Source: Podocnemis expansa (lineage: Eukaryota; Chordata; Testudines; Podocnemididae). Taken from it: a stretch of 64,000 nucleotides of DNA. The stretch covers positions 8,936,958 to 9,000,957 of the forward strand of contig ML681981.1 in the NCBI GenBank assembly GCA_007922195.1, in the 5' to 3' direction. Shown here in pieces: positions 11,796 to 23,786 of the stretch. Position 1 is the stretch's first letter. Every line of letters begins with the position of its first letter. The notes under the pieces were generated by a model that made no database searches, was not told the DNA's origin, and saw only the letters and a list, made by a program, of their open reading frames with translations. The position numbers and the translations under genes are program-made.

Positions 11796-12691
11796 CAGTG
11801 GTTCGCAACCAGTGGCACTGGCCACACACACCCCAGGGGCCAGCAATGGCCTGCAGGCCTTTTCAGTGTGGCCCAAGGATCCTTTCCTGCTGGATGCAGA
11901 AGGAAGCCACTGTGTAAGGACCCAGGCAGAGTGCGTTTTCTTGGGGCTAGAAGACCAGTGAGCTAAGGGGATGGGAAATCAGCGCTCCCCTTCCCCTGTC
12001 TATAGGAAGGACCATGGCAAAGTGCTCTACCTAGGTCCCTAGGAACTGGAGTTTCTGCTGGAGCCAGAGGGAGGGGACCATGATCTTCCACCTCTCTGTC
12101 TGTAAAAGGGAGCCACTGCCTGGGGACCAGTGTTCCCTCTAATTTTTCATAGGCTATGTGTGCAAAAAATTTCTTTTGTGCAAAGTGTCCAAATTTGTGT
12201 GCACTCCAGTGAGTGTGGTCAAATTTGTGAGTGCAATGAAGTGAGTATGATGCAAATAATATCTAAATTTTGTTTTGATCTGGTGATGGAAATGATTTTA
12301 TAAATTAAAAAAGCCTTATTTGAAACGTGTAACTTGAAATTGCCTTCTTAATGTAGCATAAAAATATTGACACTGTTGAATTTTTTTGTGCACACTTTAT
12401 TTTGTTGTGTGCGTGGGTTTCACAACCTGTGTGCGTGTGCACACGCGCACAGCTTAGAGGGAATATAGCTGGGGACCCAAGTGGAACGCACAAGGCTATA
12501 GGACACATACAGTTCTCTTACTGCAGCCAAGGTGATAGGCGATCAGGAAGGAGGTAACCTCTTCACTGACCTTCTTCTGTCTGACTGCAGTGGTAAGGAG
12601 AGGGAAGGGACTGTTGGCAGAAACTGGTGGCCCTTGAGAGTTGTAAAAATTATATCTGTGGCCCTCGAGCAAAAATATTTGGGAGCCACTG
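11796..12691 (+). mobile_element. hAT element, outer member of a nested pair
   Basis: Left end CAGTGGTTCGCAACC and right end TTGGGAGCCACTG are imperfect inverted repeats. The flanks TGCTAAAG (11788-11795) and TGCTAGAG (12692-12699) match at 7 of 8, a hAT target-site duplication. A second hAT with its own duplication sits inside at 12128-12468, so the original element was about 547 bp. No transposase was recognised. Confidence 0.82.
12128..12468 (+). mobile_element. hAT element nested inside another hAT
   Basis: 341-bp element starting CAGTGTTCCCTCTAA and ending TTAGAGGGAATATAG, inverted repeats with a few changes. It is flanked by a perfect 8-bp duplication CTGGGGAC (12120-12127 and 12469-12476). 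Near the right end is an alternating purine-pyrimidine, partly palindromic stretch GTGTGCACACGCGCAC. It inserted after the outer element. Confidence 0.9.
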
Positions 12692-12699
12692 TGCTAGAG

Positions 12700-13443
12700 G
12701 TTGAGAGCCAAAGCCATATTAGCTTTGGATTTCTGTGACGCTCCTGAGTGGTATTGCTCAATTGTAATCATATTGCTGCAATGTTCTCCAGTGGTCCCTG
12801 TGCCTACAAGTCTTAATAGGCCAGTATCTTCTCATGAGAATCTATCTAGCATTCTGTCTAGTTGCTAGGTTGGATGTAATGGGACATTACATTAGCCTAC
12901 TGCTCCCATAAATTAAGCACTGATTGAGGAGAAGGAAAAGGAGGATGTTCTATTTTTTAAAAAAAGAAAGAGAAGAATAGTACTTAAAATGCCAGTAGCA
13001 ATAACCTGTTAATGATCTGATTTCTTCTAAGAATAAATTTCTTATATATCAGACATTCTCACAGTATGAATTAGGTCATTCTTAGATGGAGGGTTACTTT
13101 AATTTGTTTCTTGGAAAGAATTTTTTTGGTTGGGTGAAGATGATTTCTCTCATGTCAGGGTATATAGGTGACACATGGTTTGTGTCTTTTGGTATGTTTT
13201 ATTATATGGTAGTTGTATCTTCTAAGCACATGACTCCTGGACTAAACATATTCATAACAGCTGTTGTTCCAATCTTTATTCATGTACATGAAAATAAAAA
13301 AAAAATTGCTCTTGTGATTTTATGTACTAAATGCATCTCTGTACAATGATAAAATCATTTGAAAGTTATAAAATGGAGAAGTGGTTGTAAGTGCTCAGGT
13401 CTACTTCTGTTGAAGAGGTGGAAGCAGAAGCTAACCTTTCAAC
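12700..13443. other. intronic sequence, no recognised content
   Basis: Unassigned AT-rich intron between two hAT insertions. Confidence 0.45.
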
Positions 13444-13451
13444 ATTTACAG

Positions 13452-13660
13452 CAGGGGTGTCAAATGTGCGGCCCACCGGCCACACACAGCCCCTAAAGCT
13501 ATTTTTTGCAGCCCACAACAACACCATCATTACCGATATTTGCAATATCATTGTATGAAGAGGTTTCAGTTGTGCAGCCCTCAGGCTAATGTACTAGTTG
13601 TCATGTGGCCCTGTACTAGTCTTCAGCGGCTCTCATGGTGATTTGAGTTTGAGACCCCTG
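13452..13660 (+). mobile_element. hAT-type MITE, family A, copy 2
   Basis: Starts CAGGGGTGTCAAATGTGCGG and ends GAGTTTGAGACCCCTG. The perfect 8-bp duplication is ATTTACAG (13444-13451 and 13661-13668). The interior (GGCCCACCGGCCACA, CAACACCATCATTAC, GCAATATCATTGTATGAA) aligns by eye with the copies at 4191 and 28607. It is 209 bp, with about 26 bp more than copy 1 in the right half, where the ACTAGT word occurs twice. Confidence 0.93.
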
Positions 13661-13668
13661 ATTTACAG

Positions 13669-15128
13669 CATCACTGTAAGATGAGACTGCTGTAGGAGTA
13701 AAGCCCTGGTCTGTTTAGTCTTGCACCCTGTGTTTAATAGTGCCCAGTTTCAGTTGCTTCAAAGGAAGGAACAAATCCCAGACAGTGGATAATTATACAT
13801 AACATGGATATGGAAGTTGTCTGTATTTAAAGTGATGTCCGTCTTTGTCTTGAAGAGTGACATGAATTTTCATGAATGGTTTCATGAACCATTTTCATAA
13901 ATTTTTATTCTTGCTAATTTAACTGTCTTATATGGTCCCATTAGTGTAGTATTAATTAATACTGTAGAATGAACATCCAGTAGCTTTGGATGATGACCTT
14001 ATTGGGCCATAACTTCAGCCATGCTAAAGAAAGAGCTGCACAGAGTGGATCTGCCCAAATGGGGCAGTTGATGTTACCCCAATATAGAAGAATCCTGAGC
14101 TGGGAATAGAAACATGTAGAGCTTAATGTGCCCCATGAACTGCCAGCCAGTGTAAGTTAGCACATCCTTATCTAATTGTCTGTTCATCTGTAAATGAATG
14201 TATAGCCTCATTTTAGTAGTATCTTACAGAAGTGCATTAAGCAACATGATTCATGCTGTCACTGTACCTGGTCTAACTGAAGATTAATCAGGATTTCTTC
14301 TAGATTCGGGAACAGAGAAGACCTGCAGTTGGTCTACAGCCAATTTTACCTCCCACTCTTCCTCTTCTCCCACTCTTTTTTTTTTTTTTCCAATCCTGCT
14401 AAGTTTTTGCCTCAATATCTTGCAGCAGTGATTTTCAATGTTTACTTATTCTCTAAGTATTTCCATTTTTCAATTTAAAATTTGTTGGCTTTTATTTAAG
14501 GAATGATGCCTTTTGAAGGGGTAAATAGGAACATCAGGTGGACCTTTTCTTCACCATTCATCATTTTACATACTTCAGTTATGTCACATCTATTTCTTTT
14601 CTTTCTTAAGTATATAATCCAATGGAGTGTAGGGTTTTTTTTCCCTCTAGAAATGGTGGGCACCCACACAGCTGCTGAAATACCTGCAAATTGTTGATGG
14701 TCAGACGTCTGAATATCAGGTCACTGGTTTGCTACAGAAAAAGAGATTTATAAGAGGCCTCTGTAAAGTATATACATTCTATAGTAAGTATGAAGTTGAA
14801 AATCTGAGCAATACACTAATACTGAAGCGTTGATGATGGTCATCATAGTATTTCATCTTCCTGTAATGTAGGTTATCTAGCTAGGACATATAATGTCTAA
14901 ATGTCTATTCTCTGATCCTTCCTAAAAGTATCACAGAAAGGTAAAGGAATGGTTTGCATTTCTAAGTTTCATGAGATAGTGAAGAAGATTTCATTCAGGA
15001 ATATTCTGCAGGTAATTTTATGGCCCTGTTTCTGGGTATGATTTTATTAAAAGGTCGCAGTGTTTTTTGTTGTACACAATCCTTGAATATATATATAGGC
15101 TAGCTATAGCTACTGTATATATATATTA
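13669..15128. other. intronic sequence, no recognised content
   Basis: AT-rich intron with a poly-T run at 14378-14390 and (TA)n just before 15128. No gene or assignable repeat. Confidence 0.45.
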
Positions 15129-15475
15129 ATAGACAAGGACCAGAAGACAGCGGTGGTGATAGATGTAGCAGTGCCAAGTGACAGCAACATCAGGAAGAAG
15201 GAGTATGAGAAGCTGGAAAAGTACCAGGGCCTGAATGAAGAACTAGAGCGGATATGGAAAGTAAAGGCCAAAGTGGTCCCAGTGGTGGTAGGAGCACTCG
15301 GGGCTGTGACTCCTAAGCTGGGGGAGTGGCTCCAACAGATCCTAGGAACAACATCAGAGCTCTCTGTCCAGAAGAGTGCAGTGCTAGGAACAGCTAAGAT
15401 ACTGCGCAGAACCCTCAAACTCCCAGGCCTCTGGTAGAGGACCCGAGGTTGAGGAAGACACATACCACCCATGGG
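15129..15475 (+). repeat. 3' end of an R2/R4-type LINE (endonuclease C-terminus)
   Basis: An open frame runs to a stop at 15437 and encodes VVIDVAVPSDSNIRKKEYEK, then WKVKAKVVPVVVGALGAVTP and ILRRTLKLPGLW. This tail is widespread in fish and reptile non-LTR elements of the type with a C-terminal restriction-like endonuclease; VIDVAVP...KE fits the end of a PD-(D/E)xK nuclease core. About 100 codons are intact, so the copy is younger than the CR1s here. It is 5'-truncated at 15128 (TA-rich junction) and followed by a short 3' UTR ending in an A/T-rich tail. Family assignment is from memory; clade R2 versus R4 is not settled. Confidence 0.72.
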
Positions 15476-16639
15476 GTGAGAGGGGAATTTTTTTTATATA
15501 TAAAGATATAGTAAGAGTCTTTTCTCTCTCAATGAGTAAGTATAAATATTAAAACAGAGAAATCTACAAATTGATTTGGAAGAACTTTAATCTCCAGTGA
15601 TATAATATGGAACACCTCCTGCCCACACACACAATTTCTTCAGTTTCTTGATCCCTAAGTTTTTTTTCTACCTCTGATGAAAAGCAAGAGAATTTCCTTA
15701 TAACTTAACCTCAGTGTAATAGAATTGTGTTCTCCTGTAGTAAAATTGACAAGTACTTACATCATTATACATGGCTCCTATTACATTAGGTAAATGTCAG
15801 TGTCAGGTAAGATCATGGTTTTGTCAATATAATGAAAATACCAGTCAAACTAGAAAAAGTCACAATTTTCCAGCTCTAAAAATTGATATTTATTGCTCTT
15901 CTTATAATCCTTCCTTGGGATTAAATATTTATTATTGATGTGATCTTTGTTTTAATCTTAATAGCCACTGACATGGTAATTAATTAAAAAATGTAACATA
16001 TTTTGCCCAAATGGCACTATATTGAAATTAAAAGTGAACATCACATATTGGTTAAACAGCTCTGCCAAATGCCTTGAGTATTAAGATGATTGCCTTAGCT
16101 CCTTGACAACTCCTTTCATCTTACTCTTTTCTGCTTGACCTTTTGAGATGTTTTGATATTATTATTAATAGTTTTAAGCTATTATATCAAAAAAAGTAGA
16201 GCACAGAGATAGGATAAAGTTCAGCTTTTTAATGACAATAGTACAACATTTTAGACATGCCACTGAAAGCAGGCTCATAAAGTCTAGTTAGGTACACTTG
16301 TCTTAGACTTTCACCACTTAACTTTTTTTTTTTTTTAATTAATGATTATTTCTAGAATCTAGAAATCTAGGTGGTCCTTTTTGTGGATTCCAATAGACCA
16401 GTTTTCAAGGAAGAGGTAGCCAATTAAATTGCTAGGCTGGGGGGGGGGTTGGGGCAAGGCTGACGTGAGAGAGATGGAAATTTGAGCCTGAAGGCTGCAT
16501 GCCCACGGTTACTTTAGCCAAATCTTGTCTCAACCCTCAGTGACCAGGCTGAATAGTGTCGTTTGAGCCTGTAAACTGCTCTGATTTGCTGTTACTTTAT
16601 GACCTGATCCTATGTTTTACACCCCCCTTGCATTTAGTT
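15476..16639. other. intronic sequence, no recognised content
   Basis: AT-rich intron with a G-run at 16440-16449 and poly-T at 16323-16336. Confidence 0.45.
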
Positions 16640-16800
16640 TCATTCCTTTCTGTAAGTTCACCCATCTTCGAAGCATCTGAGGAAGTGGGATCTTCTCCCA
16701 CGAAAGCTCATGCAAAAAATAAATCTGTTAGTCTTAAAGTGCCACACAACTCCTTGTTGTTTTTTCACTGGACTAGACTAACACGGCTATCCCTTTTTAA
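16640..16800. repeat. reptilian retroposon tail fragment
   Basis: Contains CATCTGAGGAAGTGGG, CCCACGAAAGCTCATGC, AAATAAATCTGTTAGTC and GACTAGACTAACACGGC in order. I know this string as the 3' portion of a very abundant turtle/crocodilian retroposon; other decayed copies are at 960-1080 and 26511-26645. The superfamily (perhaps Penelope-like) was not determined. Confidence 0.65.
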
Positions 16801-18002
16801 AATTGAGATTTTTCTGTAGTTATTCCTTCGCTTTCCACCAGAAGTCACTATAGGAACTGTTATTAGGACTCACTGGAATTTAAAGATACATAGAAACAGA
16901 AAGTATATAATTTAAAGCTCCATTACTGTTTTCTCTTTGGTCAGATTGGAAACCTATTTCTGATTGTTAAATACTTATCAGTGGTTGGGTCTCCTATCCA
17001 GTAACCTTTCTGTGACCTTCACTCTGACTCTGTGACTCCCTTTCTAGGTGCTTTGTTGAACAGTGGGGCTTCAGCTGCATTGCACATTGCAAGTATGCAA
17101 ACTTTCTTATTGTTTCAACTTCTGCAGTGCTTTCTGAACACTTCACTGATCAGATTAAATGAGAAGAGCTATTTTACCACAGGATGCAGAGGCATACTTC
17201 AGCATGATTTTTACTAGATTCAAACTGAAATAGATCCCTTTGCTTCAAAGCTCTACTTAAATAATCAGTAAAAAAGATGACTGTTTTAACCTAAAAATCT
17301 AATAACACAATTACTTAATTAGACTGGACTGCTACCTACATCTCTTATACTGTTTATTTCTGATTTTAAGAGCCCTTTTATTACGAGTCAGTGCTACACA
17401 AATATACTTACAACATACCTCTTTTTAAGGCACTTTGTTTATAGATGATGAGTTGCATTTTATGTCATGTGTCTTACTACAGTTGTCTGGTTTCATATAT
17501 AAAATATCCCTTATAAAATGCTAAATAAACCACTTTCAATATACTTTGAATTACTTTTATAGTTCTGTATTTAGCAGTACCTCCGAGTTACCACTATATG
17601 AGCAATTCTGAAACTTACTTAAGATACAGATCAAGTATTTTTACTGAATTCTTTAGTTTTAAAATGTACTTAATTGATGCAAGGCTATTTTGTAACTTTT
17701 TGTAAATATTAAATACTTTTAAAAATGTTATTATTTTATATGTATAATACAAAATATAGCAACTCTAATGAGATTGATCACTACCAAGAAAACTAGGTTA
17801 AATATTAAGGGATATTCACATATCCGTATTTTGTTCTCTGTCAACTTTTTTTTTTTTTTTTTATGATTTAAAAAATGCTCACTAAATAACATTTTTGACC
17901 CTTGGATTGTTTCTTCCCAAGAAATGTGACAATACCCTTCATCTCCTCTTCATCCTCAATTCAGCCAGTTTGGCAGAGCTATGGTGAAAGAGGAAGGAGG
18001 GG
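16801..18002. other. intronic sequence, no recognised content
   Basis: Very AT-rich intron, with a poly-T run at 17846-17862. Nothing recognised. Confidence 0.45.
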
Positions 18003-18056
18003 GTTGTTTTGTTTTGTTACTGTTTTTAAAAAAACAAAACAAAACAAAACAAAAAC
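18003..18056. repeat. hairpin-forming (GTTTT)n/(AAAAC)n microsatellite
   Basis: GTTGTTTTGTTTTGTT (18003-18018) is followed after about 14 bases by AACAAAACAAAACAAAAC (from 18033), its reverse complement. Two complementary pentamer arrays face each other, giving a long imperfect stem. Confidence 0.8.
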
Positions 18057-18129
18057 CTCTTTTCAGTAGTGTCAAGCTAGGATAAATTGGCCAGGGGAAG
18101 CATGTTTATAGACTGTGTGAGGAACTTTG

Positions 18130-18700
18130 TCTTTGTGTGGGAATGTTGGTGACACTGTTATGGTTTGCCTGAATGAACTGCGATGACGCGGCTAATAAGG
18201 TATCCTGCTGAGTGCCGCAGCAGGACTTTCTCAGACCTCCCACTTAATTCTATTCAGCTCCAGCTCAGTGTAGCTAATTTTCCCCATTCCCTCAATTCTT
18301 TAGGCCTCCTTACAAACAGAAAAGTCAACTTTCACACCGAAGGCAAGATAAGTGCTTTAGGAAATAATCGTGTAAACAGAATGTTACCTTCTGACCTGCT
18401 GCTGATACCTTGACTTGGGACAAAACCCGCCAGGCTATTGCATTAGACATGGCTATTAAAGGAATAATGCAGTTGATCCTCGTTACAAAGTACCCTGAGA
18501 AATGGTTTAGCCAAATCACTCTGCCTCTTGTCACACTGAATTATGTTCAGCTGTTTCCCCACCACCAAATTACTGATATTTAACTGTTTTTCTCCTGTCC
18601 TTTTCAATGACAGTATGTTAGGGATAAGTGTGAAAGCAAATGAAAGTCAAAACTGTCCTGTTATTTTCTGGCTTAGGCTGAATGAATTGAGAACACATGT
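18130..18700. promoter_or_regulatory. candidate conserved non-coding element
   Basis: Repeat-free and relatively CpG-rich for its surroundings (GATGACGCGGCTAATAAGG at 18183-18201, GAGTGCCGCAGCAGG, CACACCGAAGGC). It has E-box CAGCTG (18550), TAAT words and a TGACAG MEIS-like site at its end (18609-18614). The texture is that of a vertebrate enhancer; proof needs alignment. Confidence 0.38.
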
Positions 18701-21023
18701 ACAGGAGGCCTGCTAACATTATAAATGAGAATGAATTTTATAGAAGTACTGTCGATCTTCACTAGAACAAAGACTATTGTGAGTGACACTCAAAAATAAA
18801 TCACTGAAAGGTTTTAATTGCTTTTGATAATTCTGACTTGCAGATGTAAAAAATAAACATTTGTTACTTGTAATATTCCATATTACCATTGATTTATAAG
18901 TAATTAGACACTTTTGACTGAGATTTTCAAAGCCATTTATGGGACTTGGGTGCCCCATGTCCTAATACGCAAGGCAGTTTTGACAATTTAAGACTTCGTG
19001 TCTTTACTTGATTAATAACGCCGGCTGAAATTTAGGACTTGGTCCTGCAAAGCTATGCGTGAGAGTAGTTTTACTTGCCTGAGTAAGTGCTTGTAGGATC
19101 AAACCCTGAGGGTATGTTGACTTTATAGTTGATTTCTGCTCTCATTCAACTTTGGTCCCTAACCTGATTTCCAGCCTCACACAAAGAATGTGACCAGTTG
19201 TTAATTTGTAATGAAAGAGGTGCTGGAGCTCAAGCAATTAGGTACCAGGGCTCAAGAAAGTTTTACTTTCAGAACTGATGTGGCAAGCCTAGAAATGCTG
19301 GGGCTATGAACTGCCAAGCCTAGAAGTGGTAGTGCTATGCCCTAGCAAGCCAGGGCACAAATTAAGCACTGATTCTGCTTAGTTTTGCTGGTGTTCTTAA
19401 CCCATGTCTGAGGCTATAAGCTAAAATGCAAGTGCCAATCTACCCACTTTGCAATGATGATGTAGACTAAAGTATTTGAGTACTGGTGGTCCTCCATTGA
19501 CTTCGAACAATTTTTCTGTGTCCAGAAGACAGAAAAGTTCTCCCACAGTTCACTGGGAAAGAATCATAGGATGGCCCAGCTGACCACAGTGCCAAAAACC
19601 ATGATTTATTTCCCAGTGACATACATGAATGAGCGCAGCACCAGCATGGATAGGTCCCTCTTTACCATTAATACAAGAATTACTTAATCTAAATCGCCAG
19701 CGTCAGCACAATCTTCCGGATGTGACAGAGAGGTCTGTGTAGACCCACTCAGTCACTCTGGAAATCCCCATAGCAACTCCAGCCCTGGAACTGGAATTGC
19801 TGTAAGGTGACTGGAAGGCATTTCCAGTCAGCTTAGCCTAGTGTGTGGCAAGGGATTAGTAAGTCATCTGGAGATACGCAAGTTATTTTATGTGCCTCGC
19901 ATATCTCCTATCGACTGCTGCCAAAAAGTGGGACAAGTATAGACTAAGGCTTAGGTCTTTATATGAAATTAAACTGTCTATTCATTTGGAAAAGGTGAAA
20001 GGAAATACTAATCTCTGTGGCATTTCGTAGCTTGTGACTTTGTTGCCTAATGAGGTCATCACTGAGTCCGATACTTTGACTGGACTAAAGAAGTATGGAT
20101 AATTTTATGCCCATTAACATTTATAACTCTGAAAATTAAGCAGATAGAGGGTGAACAGATACTAAGCATAAGAGCACTACCCAGGTCATTCAGTAAGTTA
20201 ATAACAAAGTTCACTTACAGTTATTCCCAATCAATTCAAAGGAAAATCTTTCTGTAGCAGGAGTGAGTGTAGTTGTTTTTGGAGAGCTTTCTGTTGTCAT
20301 TTGATGCAGGGGTCACCAGAAATGCAACTTAGAGCTTGACGGCATTTTAGTTTGCCCTTTTATATAAAGCTAAAAAACTTTGTAATTCTCTGCATCAGTC
20401 ACATTTTTGTCCACTAGTATGCTGTCCCATATCCTGCCATAAACTGCTCCAAAAAAGAGACTATATGGAAAGAACTAAAATCTTAAAGTGTATTATTCTT
20501 TTTGGTAATCGGATACAGACAGCAAATAAAGGCTACATGAAATAACATTAGATCCTCCCCCTAAGAAACCTTAAATTAATGATAGTGACATGGGTTGGCT
20601 GGTTTCTTTTTACATGATTCAGATTTATCACTCTATTGGGTGATTCATTGCAACCTTTTAAAGGATTATTTGATTCATGGTCTGTTCAAAGGGAATTGTG
20701 ATAATGGCAAATACTGAAGTACAACTTCTAAAGCTTCCCTATCTTGTTTGAAAAAAAACCGAAACATCCGTTCTTCTCTTGCTGGGTGTGTTTTCTCATT
20801 TCTCCAGGTATTTGACAGTTGATGAACTGCACAGATTTGCAGGTTCAAGAGGAGTGAAACTTTTTCAGAGACTGTTCATTCTAGCCCAAACACCTGAATT
20901 TTTTTCTTTGTTTCCACAAAACAGCACTGCATACTGAGTTATGCTTTCTATTGCAATCTGATGCCTCTAATGCAGGTGTTGCTTCTTTCTTTGAGCAACA
21001 GAAGACAGTTTCCTTTACTGTAG
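18701..21023. other. intronic sequence with decayed MITE fragments
   Basis: 19037-19108 is an imperfect palindrome (TTGGTCCTGCAAAGC ... GCTTGTAGGATCAAACC), a form common in turtle and bird repeats. About 19630-19955 ends ACTGCTGCCAAAAAGTG...AGTATAGACTAAGGC, like the right end of the element at 32448-32733. The rest is unassigned. Confidence 0.45.
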
Positions 21024-22535
21024 AACCATAGAATATTAAGGCTGGAAGGGACCTCATGAGGTCATCTACTCCTACTTCCTGCTAAAAGCAGGACTACTCC
21101 CAGTAAATCATCCGAGACAGAGTTTTATCCAACTGGGTCTTAAAAGATTCCAAAGATGGAGATTCCACCACCTCCCTAGGCAACTCGTTCCAGTGCCTTA
21201 CCACTCTCTTAGTGAAAGAGATTTTCCTAATATCCAACCTAGACCTCCCCAGCTGCAGCTGAGACCATTGCTCCTTGTTCTGTCCTCCATGACTACTGAG
21301 AATAGCCTAGCTCCTTCCTCTTTGGAGCATCTCTTCAAGTAGTTAAAGGTAGTTATCAAAACCCACCATCATTCTTTTCTTCTGCAGACTAAATAAGCAA
21401 AGTTCCTTCAGTCTCTCCTCATAAGCCACGTGCCCCATCCCCCTAATTATTTCCGTTGCTCTCTTCTGAACTCTTTTTCTAATTTGTCCACATCCTTTCT
21501 GTAGTGGGGAGCCCAAAACTGGACACAGTATTCCCAGATGTGGCCTCAGCAGTGCCAAATAGAGGAGGAATAATCACATCCCTCAGTTTACTGGCAATGT
21601 TCCTACTGATGCAGCCCAATGTGCCGCTGGCCTTCGTGGCAACAAGGGCACACTGTTGACTTGTATCAAGCTTCCAGTCCACCATAATCCCCAAGTCAGC
21701 CCTCAGCCGGTAGCAGTACATGAAATTTTTCTATCCTAAGTGCAGGATTTTGCACTTGTTCTTGTTGAACCTCATGAGATTTAATTTGGCCCAATGCTCT
21801 AATTTGTTTAGGTCTTCCTGAATCCTATCTCTACCCTCCAGTGTATCTACCATTCCCCCCAGCTTGGCATCATCCGTGAACTTACTGAGCATACAATCTA
21901 TCCCATCATCCAGATCATCAATAGAGAAGTTGAGCAAAATGAGCCCCAGGACCATCCCTTGGGTACTATGCCTGTTACTGGCTTCCAGCTAGACCAGTGG
22001 TTCTTAACCACTGTGTCGGGACACATTACTGTGTCACCACACAACAGTAAGTATGGTGCAGAGGGCCAGGGAGATGGCTGGATTTGGCCTGGACGGGGTG
22101 AGCCAGTGTGTCCAGTAGCTGCAGTATGCTGTGTGTCATGATTCACAAAAGGTTGAGAACCACTGAACTAGACATTGAGCCATTGATCCCTAGTTCCTGA
22201 GCCCGATGATCTAGCCAGCTTTTTATCCACCTTTCAGTCCATTCATCCAAACCCTACTTCCTTAACTTGCTGGCAAGAAAGCTGTGGAAACCGTATCAAA
22301 AGCTTTGCTAAAATCAAGGTATATCACGTCAACGCCTATTCCCCCCATCCACTAAGCCAGTCATCTCATTATAGAAGGCAGTCAGGTTGGTCAGGCATGA
22401 TTTGTCCTTGGTGAATCAATGCTGACTGTTACTGACTTCTCTAGTTTTCTCCAAGTGTTTCAGAATAGATTCTTTGCAGACCTGCTCCATGATTTTTCCA
22501 GGGATTGAGGTTAGCCTGATTGGTCCATCTCCTCT
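21024..22535 (-). repeat. CR1 LINE, antisense, interrupted by a hAT
   Basis: Minus-strand CR1: 3' end at 21024 (ACCATAGAATATTAAGGCTG on +), then ORF2 pieces upstream. The stretch 21955-21731 encodes CMLSKFTDDAKLGGMVDTLE, corresponding to the reverse-transcriptase F-x-DD active-site motif, with both Asp kept, followed by NKNKCKILHLG. Further upstream the + strand reads GAATCAATGCTGACTGTTAC and CTGCTCCATGATTTTTCCAG, standard CR1 RT sequence. Frames are broken. A hAT (21995-22165) splits it. Confidence 0.9.
21995..22165 (+). mobile_element. hAT MITE inserted in CR1
   Basis: 171 bp, starts CAGTGGTTCTTAACC and ends GGTTGAGAACCACTG, inverted repeats differing at one position. Flanks AGCTAGAC (21987-21994) and AACTAGAC (22166-22173) match 7 of 8. 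Without it the CR1 sequence reads through as GGCTTCCAGCTAGAC-ATTGAGCCATTG. Confidence 0.93.
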
Positions 22536-22886
22536 TCTGCTAATTTGCACCCCGATTCTGCAGTCTTAATCAAGAGAAGTAGCTTTTTTTGCTGACAGTT
22601 CCATTGATTTTTAATGGAGATCACTGGAAGGAAAATAAGGATTTCAGAATTAGGTCCTCAGGGTAGCAAGACTACAGAAGTCTCTCTAATATTCTGGTTT
22701 CCTGGGAATAAGGAAAGCTCTTAGCACTGAGGGCAATTCTTCATATTTTAGTTAACCAGTTTGAATGTTATTAAAGATAGGTATGTGGCTGGCTGGGGAT
22801 TATAGCCTTTTTCTAGCATTTGTGGAATTTACGAGTGAGTTTGCATGGAATTCTTAAGTAATGTGACAGTCACTAATGTCTACTGG

Positions 22887-23786
22887 ACTGTGTCTACACA
22901 GTGGATTTAATTTTGTGGTCAGCCTTCACATGAAACTTTTGGATGCACATCAGGAAACTGGCAGTATGTGGGTCACACCATAGCATACACACAGGAATGA
23001 CTGCTCCATTTTCAGTTCACATCTTGTGAACTCCAAGCAGCACTTTGCTGTGACCTAAAATGTAAAATTCTCCACAGGTATCCCATGATCTCTGCTGAGT
23101 GGGATTGTTTTCACTACCTGGGATTGTTTTCGCTATGTATTGAGGGAAACCAGGTTGGTTTACATTTTTAAAAGAAATACCCTACTTCATTTCTGGAGGG
23201 GCTCATGCCATGTTTGAATTGCTGTTGGCCGTTATGGACCCAGCAAAGCTTCACACAATAATGCTGGCAAACCTGAATCTTGCCAGGCCATTTCAGCTGT
23301 GTTATAACACTCAGAACCAGATTAATTTGGCACTGGACTTTCATACCAACTAGATAACCTGGATGTAGGAGAACATTCTACAAGCAGCAGCATCTGCAGC
23401 AGGAAGCAGTTACTCTGCAGTGAAGGCATCAGGGTGATGCAGAAGAACAGAAATATGCCAAGCTGTTGAAATGAGAGGACAAGTTCCTGGGTCACGTGTG
23501 TAGCATTCAGTGCTGTTTCTGGCACAGGAAATCAGCATGGATTGATTGGAGCAGTTCATTCTGCTTTGCAGAACCGGGATGGCCAACAGTGGTGAGAGAA
23601 CTCCAGGCAGGGCTCCTTCTTCTGAGATCTGGGAAGAAGCGACCCCAAAACCGTGACGGCATAGAAATCTGTAGTCCATCACCATGGCCCTCTGGAAACT
23701 GGCCATTCCAGAACGTTTTTGATCTGTAGCCAACCAACTCATTTGGCATGGGCCAGCCACGAGTGTTTAACTGCAGTGTAGACATA
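22887..23786 (-). mobile_element. candidate DNA transposon with GTCTACAC termini
   Basis: Left boundary ACTGTGTCTACACAGTG (about 22886-22902), right boundary TTAACTGCAGTGTAGACATAC (to 23786). The right end read on the minus strand (CTGCAGTTAAACACTCGTGG, CTGGCCCATGCC) matches the head of an abundant turtle/crocodilian MITE. Overlapping minus-strand frames (about 23322-23800) look like fragments of an inactivated coding region, not identified. Ends and superfamily are tentative. Confidence 0.45.

Noticed and set aside
12420..12456. GT/AC-rich, partly palindromic stretch as a regulatory or Z-DNA site
   Set aside because: It is the subterminal part of the inner hAT and is explained by that element.
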